This document shows, piece by piece, positions 35,132 through 45,733 of a stretch of 64,000 bases of DNA. The notes beneath the pieces were generated by a model. It saw only the letters and a list, made by a program, of their open reading frames with translations, made no database searches and was not told where the DNA came from. The stretch is from Arcobacteraceae bacterium (GTDB taxonomy: Bacteria > Campylobacterota > Campylobacteria > Campylobacterales > Arcobacteraceae): positions 1 through 64,000 of the forward strand of contig JAIOSF010000026.1 of assembly GCA_021107755.1 (NCBI GenBank). Reading direction: 5' to 3'. The stretch's first letter is position 1, and the number at the start of each line of letters is the position of its first letter. Position numbers and translations under genes: made by a program.

Positions 35132-36928
35132 TTATTTTGTTAAGTTTATATATACTTCTGGTATAACTTTTGGCAAGTTTTGACCATCTTTTACTATGGC
35201 AAAACCGTTTCTACCAAAGAGATAACTAAGGTATTCTTTTGCTTCTAAATCGATAGTGATACAAAAAGGGGTAATCCCTTTTTTTTTCACCTCTTCAATA
35301 GCTTTTTTTGTATCTTCTATCCCATATCGTCCATCATATCTATCTTCATCATTTGGTTTCCCATCACTAATAATTAACAATAATTTATTTTGTGATTGTT
35401 GTTTATCTAAGATTTTCGTAGACTCTCGTATGGCAGCCCCTAATCTTGTATAATAAAATGGTTGCATACTATCAATTCTTCCACGAATAAGATTATCATA
35501 TTTATCTCTAAAATTTTTGATAATATTAAAATACACTTTTTTATTTTGTAGTGATGAAAAAGAATAAATAGCAAACTTATCATTTAATTTTTCCAGTGCT
35601 TCACTAAAAACCATAAGGCCATCTTTAATAACATCTATTATTCGCATATCTTGAGTTATCCCACCTTCTGTAGAGAGGGAAACATCAGCTAAAATAAGTG
35701 TAGCCATATCTCTTGTTTTTCTCTCATATGTTGTATAAAAATTTTGATGATGTGTGGATTTATTTTGATGCCCTTTATAATCTATCCATGTATTTATATT
35801 GATCTCATCACCATAAGGCAACCTATCATTTTTGATTCTATCAAGTTCTAGTAAATCAAGTTCTGATTGGATTTTTTTTACAGTCTTTTTCAATCGTTTT
35901 GGTAACTCTGTTGGTATAACATTTATCGTAACTTGTGGTTTTATACGAACATAATTTATCAAATAATTATTTATTCTATAATCCCATTCATCAATCAAAT
36001 GTCCTTTACCTAAAGGATATATTTCTCTCATATCAGGTTGTAAATCCAAATCCATCTTAATTCTAGAAGCTAAGTTGGCTTGTTTTTTCCCTAAAGTTAT
36101 CTCATCTAAATCTTCAGCATGATACAAAGCATTGTCATCAAAACTATCATCTTCCATTCTATCAACATTTACTTGTTCAAAAATACTCATCAAAGATTCT
36201 GGTAAAAAAGCCAAAAAGCCATTTGTCTCTTTTGTGTCATCTATTTGATTTGTTTGTTTTTTCATCTCTAAAGTATCTGTTCTTTCTTTCTCTTTAGCTC
36301 TTTGTAACTCCTCCTCTTCGCTCTCTTGAGTGTTTTTTTTATTTTTAGAAGAGAGGGGAGGGTATATCCATAAAGGATTTGGATAGTTATTTATTAAATC
36401 TTCATTATATTCTTTATCAAAAGACTTAATAAATTCTAATTGTTCAAATTGTGTACTTAAGTATTGTGTTGCATAGAGATAAAACTTATTAAAACCACTG
36501 TATCTATTTTTTAAATAGAAAGTTGCTTGACTATTTTGTTCTATTATATTTGTATCATTTAAAGTAACTTTTGACATCATAGCTACTAGCCAATAATATA
36601 ATAGTTCATTGTATTCTTTATTTGGAAAATATGCAAAAGATGCAGGTAAATAGAGAGATTTTTCATCTTGCCAAGCAAGATAAAAATCACGTCCAAGAAA
36701 AGATATTTTTTCTAAAAATGTTCTTGAGGTATCTATAAATTGTTTATCAGTTGTTTGTATCTCTTTGGCTTTTTCACCACCCATTAGGTGATGAAAAATA
36801 GTAAGAGATTTTGAAATATCGGTTAAATAAACTCTATGCTCTTCATGGAATTTATTTACTTTTTTATTTAAGAATTTATCCCAAACTTTACCAATACTCT
36901 CTTCAAACTCTAAAAAATAGCTAAGCAT
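35132..36928 (-). CDS. norD: nitric oxide reductase activation protein NorD
   Basis: The 598-residue protein has a C-terminal von Willebrand factor A domain with a metal-ion-dependent adhesion site (LADVSLSTEG, later SDGKPND). NorD forms a complex with NorQ to mature the reductase. The acidic, Lys/Glu-rich middle part is normal for the family. It starts three bases after norB. Confidence 0.94.
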   Translation of the reverse strand: MLSYFLEFEESIGKVWDKFLNKKVNKFHEEHRVYLTDISKSLTIFHHLMGGEKAKEIQTTDKQFIDTSRTFLEKISFLGRDFYLAWQDEKSLYLPASFAYFPNKEYNELLYYWLVAMMSKVTLNDTNIIEQNSQATFYLKNRYSGFNKFYLYATQYLSTQFEQLEFIKSFDKEYNEDLINNYPNPLWIYPPLSSKNKKNTQESEEEELQRAKEKERTDTLEMKKQTNQIDDTKETNGFLAFLPESLMSIFEQVNVDRMEDDSFDDNALYHAEDLDEITLGKKQANLASRIKMDLDLQPDMREIYPLGKGHLIDEWDYRINNYLINYVRIKPQVTINVIPTELPKRLKKTVKKIQSELDLLELDRIKNDRLPYGDEININTWIDYKGHQNKSTHHQNFYTTYERKTRDMATLILADVSLSTEGGITQDMRIIDVIKDGLMVFSEALEKLNDKFAIYSFSSLQNKKVYFNIIKNFRDKYDNLIRGRIDSMQPFYYTRLGAAIRESTKILDKQQSQNKLLLIISDGKPNDEDRYDGRYGIEDTKKAIEEVKKKGITPFCITIDLEAKEYLSYLFGRNGFAIVKDGQNLPKVIPEVYINLTK

Positions 36929-36931
36929 AAT

Positions 36932-38311
<1,380 letters not shown>

Positions 38312-38758
38312 TTATCCTTCAATAGTTGGTGGCCATTCATTGGCATTTACTTTTGATGTCCAGATTAAAAAGTCAGATAGACTATCAACTTCTTCAGTAC
38401 TTAGATTAAACTGTGGCATTTTTCTTCTATGTGGAGTATCAAGTGGCTGTGCTGCCATCCACCCTTGCATATAGCCTTTAAAAGTTGCTTCATCACTAGC
38501 ACCTCGTCTATTAAATACATTCATAAGTTCTGGTGCATAATATGCCCCTTCACCTATAAGTGTATGACACCCAACACAGTTGTTTTTCTCCCATAGTGCT
38601 TTTCCTGCAACTACTGATTCTGTCATATTCACTTCGTTTGAGCGTTCTGGTATTTGTTGTACCGTATCAAAAGATAAACCCAAAAATATTAATAATGCGA
38701 ATAATCCACCACCATAATAGATATTTTTAGCCATACTTTTCGTAATTCGTTCAGTCAT
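38312..38758 (-). CDS. norC: nitric oxide reductase cytochrome c subunit
   Basis: NorC passes electrons to NorB. The 148-residue protein has one N-terminal membrane anchor (about residues 15-30) and a periplasmic haem c site, CVGCHTLIGEG. The axial Met is in RKMPQFN. It heads the minus-strand nor operon behind two operator-like repeats. Confidence 0.96.
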   Translation of the reverse strand: MTERITKSMAKNIYYGGGLFALLIFLGLSFDTVQQIPERSNEVNMTESVVAGKALWEKNNCVGCHTLIGEGAYYAPELMNVFNRRGASDEATFKGYMQGWMAAQPLDTPHRRKMPQFNLSTEEVDSLSDFLIWTSKVNANEWPPTIEG

Positions 38759-38776
38759 AAATAACCCCTTTTTTAA

Positions 38777-38796
38777 ATTCTACTTTAAAGTAGTAT
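38777..38796. promoter_or_regulatory. Rrf2/NsrR-like operator, copy 1
   Basis: ATTCTACTTTAAAGTAGTAT contains the perfect palindrome TACTTTAAAGTA. It lies 20 bases before the norC start and repeats at 38823 with 17 of 20 identical positions. The Rrf2 regulator gene at 39717 is the obvious candidate to bind it. Confidence 0.65.
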
Positions 38797-38822
38797 ATGA
38801 AATAGTAGCGAAAGTATTTTTA

Positions 38823-38842
38823 ATTCTATATTAAGGTAGTAT
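38823..38842. promoter_or_regulatory. Rrf2/NsrR-like operator, copy 2
   Basis: ATTCTATATTAAGGTAGTAT is the second, less symmetric copy, 46 bases from the first. It lies just before norE. The two copies could control both divergent operons. Confidence 0.6.
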
Positions 38843-38868
38843 TTAAATAAACTATATTATCATACACT

Positions 38869-39450
38869 ATGAATAAAGAAAAATTTTTATATCCACCTGG
38901 AGATTTTTCCATATGGATTATCATATATATAGAGTTAATTACTTTTGGGTTATTTTTTATTGGATTTGCCTTTTCTAGAAAAGGGCAAGTAGAAGTTTTT
39001 AATGCATCACAACTTCTTTTAGATCAAAGGTTTGGCTTGGTAAATACTATTTTACTTATTACAAGTAGTTATTTTGTCGTTAAAGCAGTTACTATTATCA
39101 AAACTATAAATACAGAAGAAAGTTTTCAAAAAGCTTCTGTTTATTTACTAGGAGCTATTGGACTTGGTGGAGTATTTTTAATTATAAAAATCATTGAATT
39201 TAGTGATAAATATTCACAAGGGATAAATTTAAGTACAAATAGTTTTTTTATGTTCTATTTTATCTTAACAATATTTCATTTTATGCATGTGGTTTTAGGA
39301 ATGATAATCCTATATAACCTTTATCTAAATACAAAAGTAGGGTTATATACAAAAAAAGAACATAGAGGATTAGAAACAGGAGCTTCTTATTGGCATATGG
39401 TTGATTTACTTTGGATTGTTTTATTTCCATTAGTATATATAATAAGGTAA
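38869..39450 (+). CDS. norE: NorE-like cytochrome oxidase subunit III family protein
   Basis: The 193-residue protein has five membrane spans and belongs to the haem-copper oxidase subunit III family (FHFMHVVLGMIIL, and SYWHMVDLLWIVLFPLVY at the end). The version beside nor genes is called NorE and is thought to help NO reductase function or assembly. It is divergent from norC and followed by norF. Confidence 0.88.
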   Translation: MNKEKFLYPPGDFSIWIIIYIELITFGLFFIGFAFSRKGQVEVFNASQLLLDQRFGLVNTILLITSSYFVVKAVTIIKTINTEESFQKASVYLLGAIGLGGVFLIIKIIEFSDKYSQGINLSTNSFFMFYFILTIFHFMHVVLGMIILYNLYLNTKVGLYTKKEHRGLETGASYWHMVDLLWIVLFPLVYIIR

Positions 39451-39453
39451 AAT

Positions 39454-39696
39454 ATGGCAAATATTACAAAAGTATGGATAGGGTTACTACTGTTTACATT
39501 GTTTGCATTTTTATTAGGATGGTTACAAATAATTGGTAGTTTTTTAGTTTGTGTATTATTAATCACAACTTTTTTTAAAGGTTATTTAGTGATTGAATAT
39601 TTTATGGGCTTAAGTGAAGTTCGGTTAAAATATAGACTTATTCCTACAGTTTGGTTAGGAACTATTCTATTTTTTATAGCAATAGCATACTACTAA
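39454..39696 (+). CDS. norF: NorF-like small membrane protein
   Basis: The 80-residue protein has three hydrophobic segments and resembles cytochrome oxidase subunit IV/NorF (caa3_CtaG-type) proteins that follow norE. It starts three bases after norE. The name rests largely on position and size. Confidence 0.72.
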   Translation: MANITKVWIGLLLFTLFAFLLGWLQIIGSFLVCVLLITTFFKGYLVIEYFMGLSEVRLKYRLIPTVWLGTILFFIAIAYY

Positions 39697-39716
39697 AATT
39701 TTGAAAAAGGACTACC

Positions 39717-40115
39717 ATGAAACTTAATAATACTTCTCAATATGCAATTAGAATAGTGACATTTATAGTACAAAATGGTTCAAAAAACAAATATAATGCA
39801 AAAGATATATCAGAAAAACTTTCAATTCCATATAAATATCTTACAAAAATTATGACTCAACTAGTTGAGGCAAATATTATTATTTCTACAAGAGGTAGAG
39901 AAGGGGGCTATAGTATTGAAAAAGAGTTATCTCAAATCACAATAGGTGATATACTTGAAGCAGTAAAAGAAAGTTTACATCAAAAAGAGTGTTTACTTGG
40001 AAATGGACCATGTGATGAAAGAAAAAAGTGTGTCCTACATGATAAGTGGACATCTCCTAAAAGAGCTATTTCAGATATGTTTAGAAATACAACTTTAGAA
40101 GATGTAATAAGCTAA
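39717..40115 (+). CDS. Rrf2-family regulator (NsrR-like)
   Basis: The 132-residue protein is an Rrf2 winged helix regulator: LNNTSQYAIRIVTFI at the start, recognition region SIPYKYLTKIMTQL, and REGGYSI in the wing. Three cysteines in ECLLGNGPCDERKKC sit where NsrR and IscR bind an iron-sulfur cluster. The location after norEF and the tandem palindromes upstream suggest nitric oxide-responsive control of nor. Confidence 0.88.
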   Translation: MKLNNTSQYAIRIVTFIVQNGSKNKYNAKDISEKLSIPYKYLTKIMTQLVEANIIISTRGREGGYSIEKELSQITIGDILEAVKESLHQKECLLGNGPCDERKKCVLHDKWTSPKRAISDMFRNTTLEDVIS

Positions 40116-40118
40116 GGA

Positions 40119-40412
40119 TTATTTTCCTATAAGATTAGCAATATCTTTGATATCAGAGGCACTTAATGTTTTAACTTGCCCAGCCATAAGACCTTTCATC
40201 GCTCCACCATAAGTTCCATTTTGGTATCCTAAAAGTGAGCTTTCAACTTCTGCTTTTGTCATATCTTTGATAATTTTACTTTTCCCTAAAGCAACTTTTT
40301 CTCCATTTGCACCATGACATGCAACACATTTTTTATATGCTGTTGCTCCATCTGCTAACGCTATAGTAGATACTAATCCTACTAATAATCCAATTGAAAT
40401 AATGTTTTTCAT
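40119..40412 (-). CDS. monohaem c-type cytochrome (c553-like)
   Basis: The 97-residue protein has a signal peptide (about 1-20), one haem c site CVACH, and a likely axial Met in the MKGLMAG region. Such small periplasmic cytochromes carry electrons to enzymes such as NorC. It has an Fnr-type box 54 bases before its start. Confidence 0.9.
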   Translation of the reverse strand: MKNIISIGLLVGLVSTIALADGATAYKKCVACHGANGEKVALGKSKIIKDMTKAEVESSLLGYQNGTYGGAMKGLMAGQVKTLSASDIKDIANLIGK

Positions 40413-40465
40413 TCTAAATCCTTTTTTTGTTTATAAAATTCTATTAAAAAATCTCTCATTTATCT

Positions 40466-40479
40466 TTGACTTTGGTCAA
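40466..40479. promoter_or_regulatory. Fnr/Dnr-type box before the cytochrome c gene
   Basis: TTGAC-TTTG-GTCAA has the exact half-sites found before moaA and napA. It faces the minus-strand cytochrome gene. Confidence 0.7.
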
Positions 40480-40493
40480 TTTTGACACATTAT

Positions 40494-40982
40494 TTAGATA
40501 AATCTATTATCAGATCGTTTTATCTCTACGTCATCTTTGGTTGCTTTCATCCATCCAGATTTTGTTGTGTCATCAATCTTATCAAAGTTTTCAATATATG
40601 GTTTGATATCTAAAAGTGGAGTACCATCAAGTATATCTATCCCTTTAATTGTTACAATATTCTCTTCTACGCTAATAAGCTCTACTACACTTAACCCTAT
40701 TTGATTTGGATGTAATGGAGTTCTTGTAGAAAAAACTCCTCTTGGTGTATTTGTATCATCATTAAAAGGGATGACGGTTAGTTCATGATTGAAAACTTTA
40801 TGAAAATAATAGATTAAGTAGATATGACTAAATCCCTCTAGATCTTTTAATCCCTCTTGATACTCTTTTTTAAACTCTATAGTTGCATAAGTGTCTTTTG
40901 CCCCTCTTGGTTGTATAGGCATATCTTCTAGACTACAAAAAGGAGAGTGTATTGTTGCTATTTGCATTAAATTAATATTCAT
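40494..40982 (-). CDS. trmO: tRNA (adenine-N6) methyltransferase TrmO-like
   Basis: The 162-residue protein is of the TsaA/TrmO family: IATIHSPF at the start, then RTPLHPNQIGLSVVEL and DILDGTPLLDIKPY, which form the S-adenosylmethionine pocket. TrmO methylates t6A37 in some tRNAs. It shares the intergenic region with a cytochrome gene, including an Fnr-type box. Confidence 0.87.
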   Translation of the reverse strand: MNINLMQIATIHSPFCSLEDMPIQPRGAKDTYATIEFKKEYQEGLKDLEGFSHIYLIYYFHKVFNHELTVIPFNDDTNTPRGVFSTRTPLHPNQIGLSVVELISVEENIVTIKGIDILDGTPLLDIKPYIENFDKIDDTTKSGWMKATKDDVEIKRSDNRFI

Positions 40983-41033
40983 AATTACCTTTTTTGATTT
41001 TTGTTATTTTATAAAAAAAAAATACATTTTGTT

Positions 41034-41047
41034 TTGATATGGGTCAA
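41034..41047. promoter_or_regulatory. Fnr/Dnr-type box between trmO and cytochrome
   Basis: TTGAT-ATGG-GTCAA lies 62 bases before the cytochrome start and 52 bases before the trmO start on the other strand. The same 14 bases occur again at 41460. Confidence 0.65.
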
Positions 41048-41108
41048 ATACAAACTATTTTTTTTAAGATAGTATTATAGATATTAAATTTAATAGTAAA
41101 AGATAAAT

Positions 41109-41447
41109 ATGATAAAAGTAATGCACTTGATTTTAATAGCAACATTAATAACTTCAACATATGCAGATAAGTATGGAAGATTACTTTTGTATGGAAACTG
41201 TATCACTTGTCATCATGAAACAAAAAGTATCTCAGCTCCATCTTTACAAATAATACAACAGAGATACCATGAAGCTTTTGAAGATAAAAAAGAGTTTGTG
41301 AACTATATGGTAGATTGGGTTTATAAACCATCACATGAAGGTTCAATTATGCACGATATGATAGAAAAATATGAGCTTATGCCAGAGCTTGGATATGACA
41401 AAGATACTTTAGAAAAAATAGCAACATATCTTTATGAATTACAATAA
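41109..41447 (+). CDS. small c-type cytochrome
   Basis: The 112-residue protein has a signal peptide (about 1-19) and one haem c site, CITCH, preceded by LLLYGN. A candidate axial Met lies in ELMPELGY. It resembles small monohaem cytochromes of the nitrate and NO pathways and is preceded by an Fnr-type box. Confidence 0.85.
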   Translation: MIKVMHLILIATLITSTYADKYGRLLLYGNCITCHHETKSISAPSLQIIQQRYHEAFEDKKEFVNYMVDWVYKPSHEGSIMHDMIEKYELMPELGYDKDTLEKIATYLYELQ

Positions 41448-41459
41448 ATAGCAAAATTT

Positions 41460-41473
41460 TTGATATGGGTCAA
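41460..41473. promoter_or_regulatory. Fnr/Dnr-type box before orf110-moaC
   Basis: TTGAT-ATGG-GTCAA lies 58 bases before the ORF at 41531 and so before the moaC operon. Confidence 0.65.
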
Positions 41474-41530
41474 TCTAAAATCACACAAAAAAAGATAGAA
41501 TTGTTCAAAATTAACAAAAAAGGATAAAAG

Positions 41531-41863
41531 ATGGAAGGTTGTGGAACAGGAGCTTGTCTATGCAGTGGTGGTACAGTAGAAGATACAAATAAATCTGTAC
41601 TACTTGAATCAACAGTAGATTTTTATAAAGTAAAACAAGAGGAGGGTACACATTATTGTTTTGAAGGGATATATCTTCAAAAAGAGGAGATATTGCACAA
41701 TATTCAAATAGGGCAAACTTTATTGCAAAGTAATGATTGTTTAGTAGTCTCCTCAAATAAGACTTTAAAGCCATTTTTAGAATTAAAAGATGGATATATG
41801 GCAAAAGAGTGCTTTTTAGAAGATAAAGTTTTTTATACAGTTATTATGAATTCACAAGAATAA
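41531..41863 (+). CDS. unknown 110-aa cysteine-rich-start protein
   Basis: The protein begins MEGCGTGACLCSGG, with three cysteines in nine residues, a likely metal or iron-sulfur site. Two more cysteines follow (THYCFEG and AKECFLE). It has no signal peptide. It is ten bases upstream of moaC behind an Fnr-type box, so it may belong to molybdenum cofactor or nitrate metabolism. I do not recognise the family. Confidence 0.75.
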   Translation: MEGCGTGACLCSGGTVEDTNKSVLLESTVDFYKVKQEEGTHYCFEGIYLQKEEILHNIQIGQTLLQSNDCLVVSSNKTLKPFLELKDGYMAKECFLEDKVFYTVIMNSQE

Positions 41864-41872
41864 GAAAGAAAC

Positions 41873-42370
41873 ATGATTGATAACCTAACACACTTAGACC
41901 AAAACCATAGACCAAAGATGGTCGATGTTTCTTCTAAAGAAGATACTACAAGAGTAGCCGTTGCTAGTGGAATTATCTCTATGAGTAACGAAGCATTTGC
42001 TAATGTAGTATCAAATCAAAATAAAAAAGGTCCTGTAATACAAACAGCAGTAGTAGCAGCTATCATGGGAACTAAAAAAACACCAGAACTTATCCCTATG
42101 TGTCATCCACTGCTTTTAAGTGGAATTAATTGTGATGTAGAACAACTAGATGACCTTCCAGGATTTAAACTTACTGTTACTACAAAGCTTAAAGGGCAAA
42201 CAGGGGTAGAGATGGAAGCACTCACAGGAGTTTCTATTGGACTCCTTACAATTTATGATATGGTAAAAGCAATTGATAAGGGTATGGTTATCTCAAATGT
42301 ACAGCTAGAACATAAAAGTGGTGGGAAAACTGGAGATTTTAAGAGAGAAGAAAATAATATATCTCAATGA
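41873..42370 (+). CDS. moaC: cyclic pyranopterin monophosphate synthase
   Basis: MoaC converts the MoaA product to cPMP in molybdenum cofactor synthesis. Family motifs are [27 protein letters not shown] and [20 protein letters not shown]; the length, 165 residues, is normal. MoaA is encoded 14 kb upstream, with other genes between. Confidence 0.96.
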   Translation: MIDNLTHLDQNHRPKMVDVSSKEDTTRVAVASGIISMSNEAFANVVSNQNKKGPVIQTAVVAAIMGTKKTPELIPMCHPLLLSGINCDVEQLDDLPGFKLTVTTKLKGQTGVEMEALTGVSIGLLTIYDMVKAIDKGMVISNVQLEHKSGGKTGDFKREENNISQ

Positions 42371-42456
42371 TAATAGAATTTTAAGGACAAATAAATAAAA
42401 AGTAATACAAGTTGATATCTAAAAAATTGATTAAAAAAAGATTGGAAACATAAAAA

Positions 42457-44154
42457 ATGAATTTATCAATATTAAAATCATATTCTATTATATTTATAAT
42501 ATTAGTATTTTGTACTTCTATTGCTTATTACACCATGAATGCACTTATAGACTCGCAAAGTTATTATGCAAAGTTGATTAATATGAGTGGTAAACAAAGA
42601 ATGTTTTCTCAAAAAAGTGCTTTTCTTACATCTAAATTTATTCAAGACAATCAATTAAATTATATTAAAGAACTCAAAAAAATCATTAAAGTTTTTGAAA
42701 AAAATCATAAATATATAGTTAAAAATTTATCATCAGATGCAAAAAAGTTATATTTTGGAAAAAATGATAGTATTGATAAGAATGTAATGAATTATATAGA
42801 TTTAATTAATTCTTTTTTAGAAAATCCTACTGAACAACAATCAAATATAATTTATGAAAAATCACAAATAATTTTAATACAACTTGATACAGCTGTTAAT
42901 CTTTTTCAAAAAGAAAGCGAAGATAAAACAAAAGAATTACACAGAAGAGAATTATTTATTTTAATTGGAACCATCTTAACTATACTTTTTGTAGCACATT
43001 TTTTTGCAAAACCGGTAATTGAAATGATTAGGTTAAAATTTCAAGATTTTTCTGAAATGCTGAATAAAAAAGATAATTTAATAGATTTACAATCTAAATT
43101 TTTTATAAATGCACATGAAGGCATTGTTATTACTGACAAAGAGAATAAAATAATAGATCTTAATCCTGCATTTGAAAAAGTAACAGGATATAAAAAAAGT
43201 GAGCTTTTGGGAAAAGACCCCTCTTTATTAAAATCAGGTGAACACAATATCGCTTTTTATAAAGAAATATGGAACCAACTTCTTCAAAAAAGTTTTTATA
43301 AGGGTGAAATTATTAATAAAAAAAAGGATGGAAAAAGATATATTCAAAATGTATCTATTTTTGTTATAAAAAATGAATTGAAAGAAGTAACAAATTATTG
43401 TGCTCTTATATGGGATATAACAAATGAAAAAAAACGGGACAAAATAATTGAAGAACAAATAAAAATGTCGTCCATGGGTGAAATGATAGGTAATATAGCC
43501 CACCAATGGAGACAACCCTTAAGTGCTATTACAACATCATCTACTGGATTAAAAGTAATGAAAGAACATGGAGTATTAGATGATCAAAGTTTTTTTAAAA
43601 ATTTAAATCACATAGAACATACTGCTCAATATCTCTCTGAAACTATAGATATATTTAAAAACTTCCTAAAAGATAAAAAAGAATACAAAGAGGATATCTT
43701 GCAAAATAGAGTAAATAATGCTTTATGTATTGTAAATGCAACTTTAACAAATAATTATATACAACTTAAAAATAACATTGAGAAAGTAGAACCTTTAAAA
43801 GTAAAAATAATAACAGGTGAACTAGAACAAGTTATTATAAACATTATAAATAATGCTAAAGATGCAATTTTAGAAAAAAAAGTAAAAGATCCTTGGATTG
43901 AAATTAATTTAAAAAAATGTAATGGTTTCGCAATTTTGACAATAGAAGATAATGGGCTTGGAATTCCAGAAGATGTTTTACCCAAAATATTTGAATCTTA
44001 TTTCACAACAAAAAATGAAGACAAAGGTACAGGGCTTGGTCTTCATATGAGTTTTAAAATTATCAAAGAAAGTTTGAATGGTAATATTTATGCTAAAAAC
44101 AGTAATAAGGGTGCAATTTTTTATATTGAATTACCATTATCTGAATCTAGCTAA
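42457..44154 (+). CDS. PAS histidine kinase with NarX/PilJ-type sensor
   Basis: The 565-residue kinase has spans near residues 10 and 170. Between them lies a PilJ/NIT-type domain with SGKQRMFSQKSAFL. A PAS domain (about 205-330; ITDKENKIIDLNPAFEK) and a kinase core follow. The phospho-His lies in IAHQWRQPL, and ATP-binding motifs are NNAKDAIL and GTGLGLHMS. There is no partner response regulator next to it. The sensor resembles that of the kinase at 30276. Confidence 0.87.
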   Translation: MNLSILKSYSIIFIILVFCTSIAYYTMNALIDSQSYYAKLINMSGKQRMFSQKSAFLTSKFIQDNQLNYIKELKKIIKVFEKNHKYIVKNLSSDAKKLYFGKNDSIDKNVMNYIDLINSFLENPTEQQSNIIYEKSQIILIQLDTAVNLFQKESEDKTKELHRRELFILIGTILTILFVAHFFAKPVIEMIRLKFQDFSEMLNKKDNLIDLQSKFFINAHEGIVITDKENKIIDLNPAFEKVTGYKKSELLGKDPSLLKSGEHNIAFYKEIWNQLLQKSFYKGEIINKKKDGKRYIQNVSIFVIKNELKEVTNYCALIWDITNEKKRDKIIEEQIKMSSMGEMIGNIAHQWRQPLSAITTSSTGLKVMKEHGVLDDQSFFKNLNHIEHTAQYLSETIDIFKNFLKDKKEYKEDILQNRVNNALCIVNATLTNNYIQLKNNIEKVEPLKVKIITGELEQVIINIINNAKDAILEKKVKDPWIEINLKKCNGFAILTIEDNGLGIPEDVLPKIFESYFTTKNEDKGTGLGLHMSFKIIKESLNGNIYAKNSNKGAIFYIELPLSESS

Positions 44155-44164
44155 GTAAGTATAA

Positions 44165-45328
44165 TTAATTGAACCTAAGTAGTATTTTTCCATAGCGTAA
44201 AGTCCAAATTATAAATAAGACTATCCATATAAATGAACTAAAGTATAATATATTCATAAAAATATCACTTTCTAAAACAAAAAACAATGAAGCTAAGACT
44301 CGACTTAGAACAAGTATTTGTGTTAAAAGAAATAAAAATATTGTAATCTTATCGGCAAATATCTTTTGTGCAGGTACTGCATGCCCCATAACTACACGAC
44401 TTCCAAAACCTATTAAAAGATTGGTTACAAAACCTATAGCAAAAATATGAAGTGATAATTTTAAAGAATAAACTTCAAAAATAGATTCTATAAATAAGAA
44501 GACAAACCCAATCTCAAGCCAAATAAATGATAAAACTAAAATTGCCAAAATAGGGGGTGTTTTTTTATAGATATTGAGATTGAGTACAATATATCCAAAA
44601 TATATCATTGATAAAAAAGCACTTAGTTTAAAAAATAAAATCATCTCAAATTGCACAGCAATACCTAATGAAAAGAGTAATAAAATTGCAACTTCTAATA
44701 AATACTTTGGTTTCTTCCAAAGTGGCATACTCATTTGACCACTGTAAAAAGCAGGTATCATTTTTTGTGCAACAGTAAAAACAAGTGCTAAAAGATATGC
44801 AAAAAATATAAGTTGTGAGAGATTTTGAACAAATAAAATTTCACATAGCAATAATACTGCACCAATAAAAAGGAGAAAGTTTAAAACAATAGATTCTTTT
44901 TTTGCTATTGATGTTCCCTTTTTTATAGTTTGATAAAAGATAAAATTTATATAAAAGAGTGTAAGCGATAAAGTTATTTTTCCTATAGTTTCAAATCCAA
45001 TAAGAGTTGTTATCATACTAATTTGTAATATAATCCACGGTAGTAAATAGTGTTTTTTATCTATTATTTTAGAGTGCGTATATTTTGGAATTACAGTTAT
45101 TAAAAAACCTATAAAAGCATTGGTAAATACAGCATAAATCAAGCCAAAACTATGAATAGTAGTAAATTCTGATGTTATAGTTCCATTTAAAGATAATATT
45201 GTTAATACCATTACCATTATGGCAAATAATACACTTGATGTAAAAAATAACTGATGTGGTTGAGAAGTAAATTTTTCTATCCAAGGTTGTTTAATTGGAA
45301 TGTGGTTTTTCTGAGTATGAAAAGTCAT
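44165..45328 (-). CDS. nnrS: NnrS family haem-copper membrane protein
   Basis: The 387-residue protein has about twelve spans and the NnrS signature region QPHQLFFTSS near residue 24, plus IHSFGLIYAV and LHIFAIGFV with conserved His. NnrS proteins protect against nitrosative stress and accompany denitrification genes. It stands alone between a kinase and nap, with a degenerate Fnr-type half-site in its upstream region. Confidence 0.88.
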   Translation of the reverse strand: MTFHTQKNHIPIKQPWIEKFTSQPHQLFFTSSVLFAIMVMVLTILSLNGTITSEFTTIHSFGLIYAVFTNAFIGFLITVIPKYTHSKIIDKKHYLLPWIILQISMITTLIGFETIGKITLSLTLFYINFIFYQTIKKGTSIAKKESIVLNFLLFIGAVLLLCEILFVQNLSQLIFFAYLLALVFTVAQKMIPAFYSGQMSMPLWKKPKYLLEVAILLLFSLGIAVQFEMILFFKLSAFLSMIYFGYIVLNLNIYKKTPPILAILVLSFIWLEIGFVFLFIESIFEVYSLKLSLHIFAIGFVTNLLIGFGSRVVMGHAVPAQKIFADKITIFLFLLTQILVLSRVLASLFFVLESDIFMNILYFSSFIWIVLFIIWTLRYGKILLRFN

Positions 45329-45554
45329 GATTAGCCTTTAAAGTCAATATTTATATATCAAATTAAAAACCAAAATGTGTTTTATTATATGTTTAGGAGA
45401 CCTATTTAAAAGTGTTTGGTTTTTAATTTGTAGAATTGTATAGTTATTTAGAATAAAAAAACATGACTTATATCAATTGCATATAATTACTTATTAGTAT
45501 GAAAAATAGTTAATAAAACATAAAGTATAAATATAAGGTTAGAATTAAATATTT

Positions 45555-45570
45555 GTTACTCAATTGTAAC
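45555..45570. promoter_or_regulatory. palindrome GTTAC-N6-GTAAC before the 31-aa ORF
   Basis: GTTAC-TCAATT-GTAAC is an exact inverted repeat in the otherwise plain 470-base gap between nnrS and napA. The binding protein is unknown. Confidence 0.35.
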
Positions 45571-45593
45571 TATTAAACTAAAAGGAAATATTT

Positions 45594-45689
45594 TTGTTGA
45601 AAATAGTTCTAAATGTGCTTTATTTACGCTTGTTCTTCCTTTTAGTACATAATATTTTTAAAATCTCTTTTAAAGTTATACATAAGTGA
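45594..45689 (+). CDS. possible 31-aa hydrophobic peptide
   Basis: A TTG at 45594 follows AAAAGGAAA at a good distance and opens a frame with a hydrophobic span (VLYLRLFFLLVHNIF) and basic ends. It is too short for the track. It could be a leader peptide or small membrane protein, or a chance frame, since there is no homology evidence. Confidence 0.35.
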   Translation: MLKIVLNVLYLRLFFLLVHNIFKISFKVIHK

Positions 45690-45719
45690 ATCTAGTATAA
45701 AGTTTAATAATTACTAAAC

Positions 45720-45733
45720 TTGACTAAGGTCAA
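45720..45733. promoter_or_regulatory. Fnr/Dnr-type box of the nap operon
   Basis: TTGAC-TAAG-GTCAA lies 68 bases before napA, in the place expected for an Fnr-type activator of napA. Confidence 0.78.

Noticed and set aside
45463-45476. ATGAC-TTAT-ATCAA as a further Fnr-type box near nnrS
   Set aside because: Only one half-site fits; it may be a weak site but is not symmetric like the seven listed.
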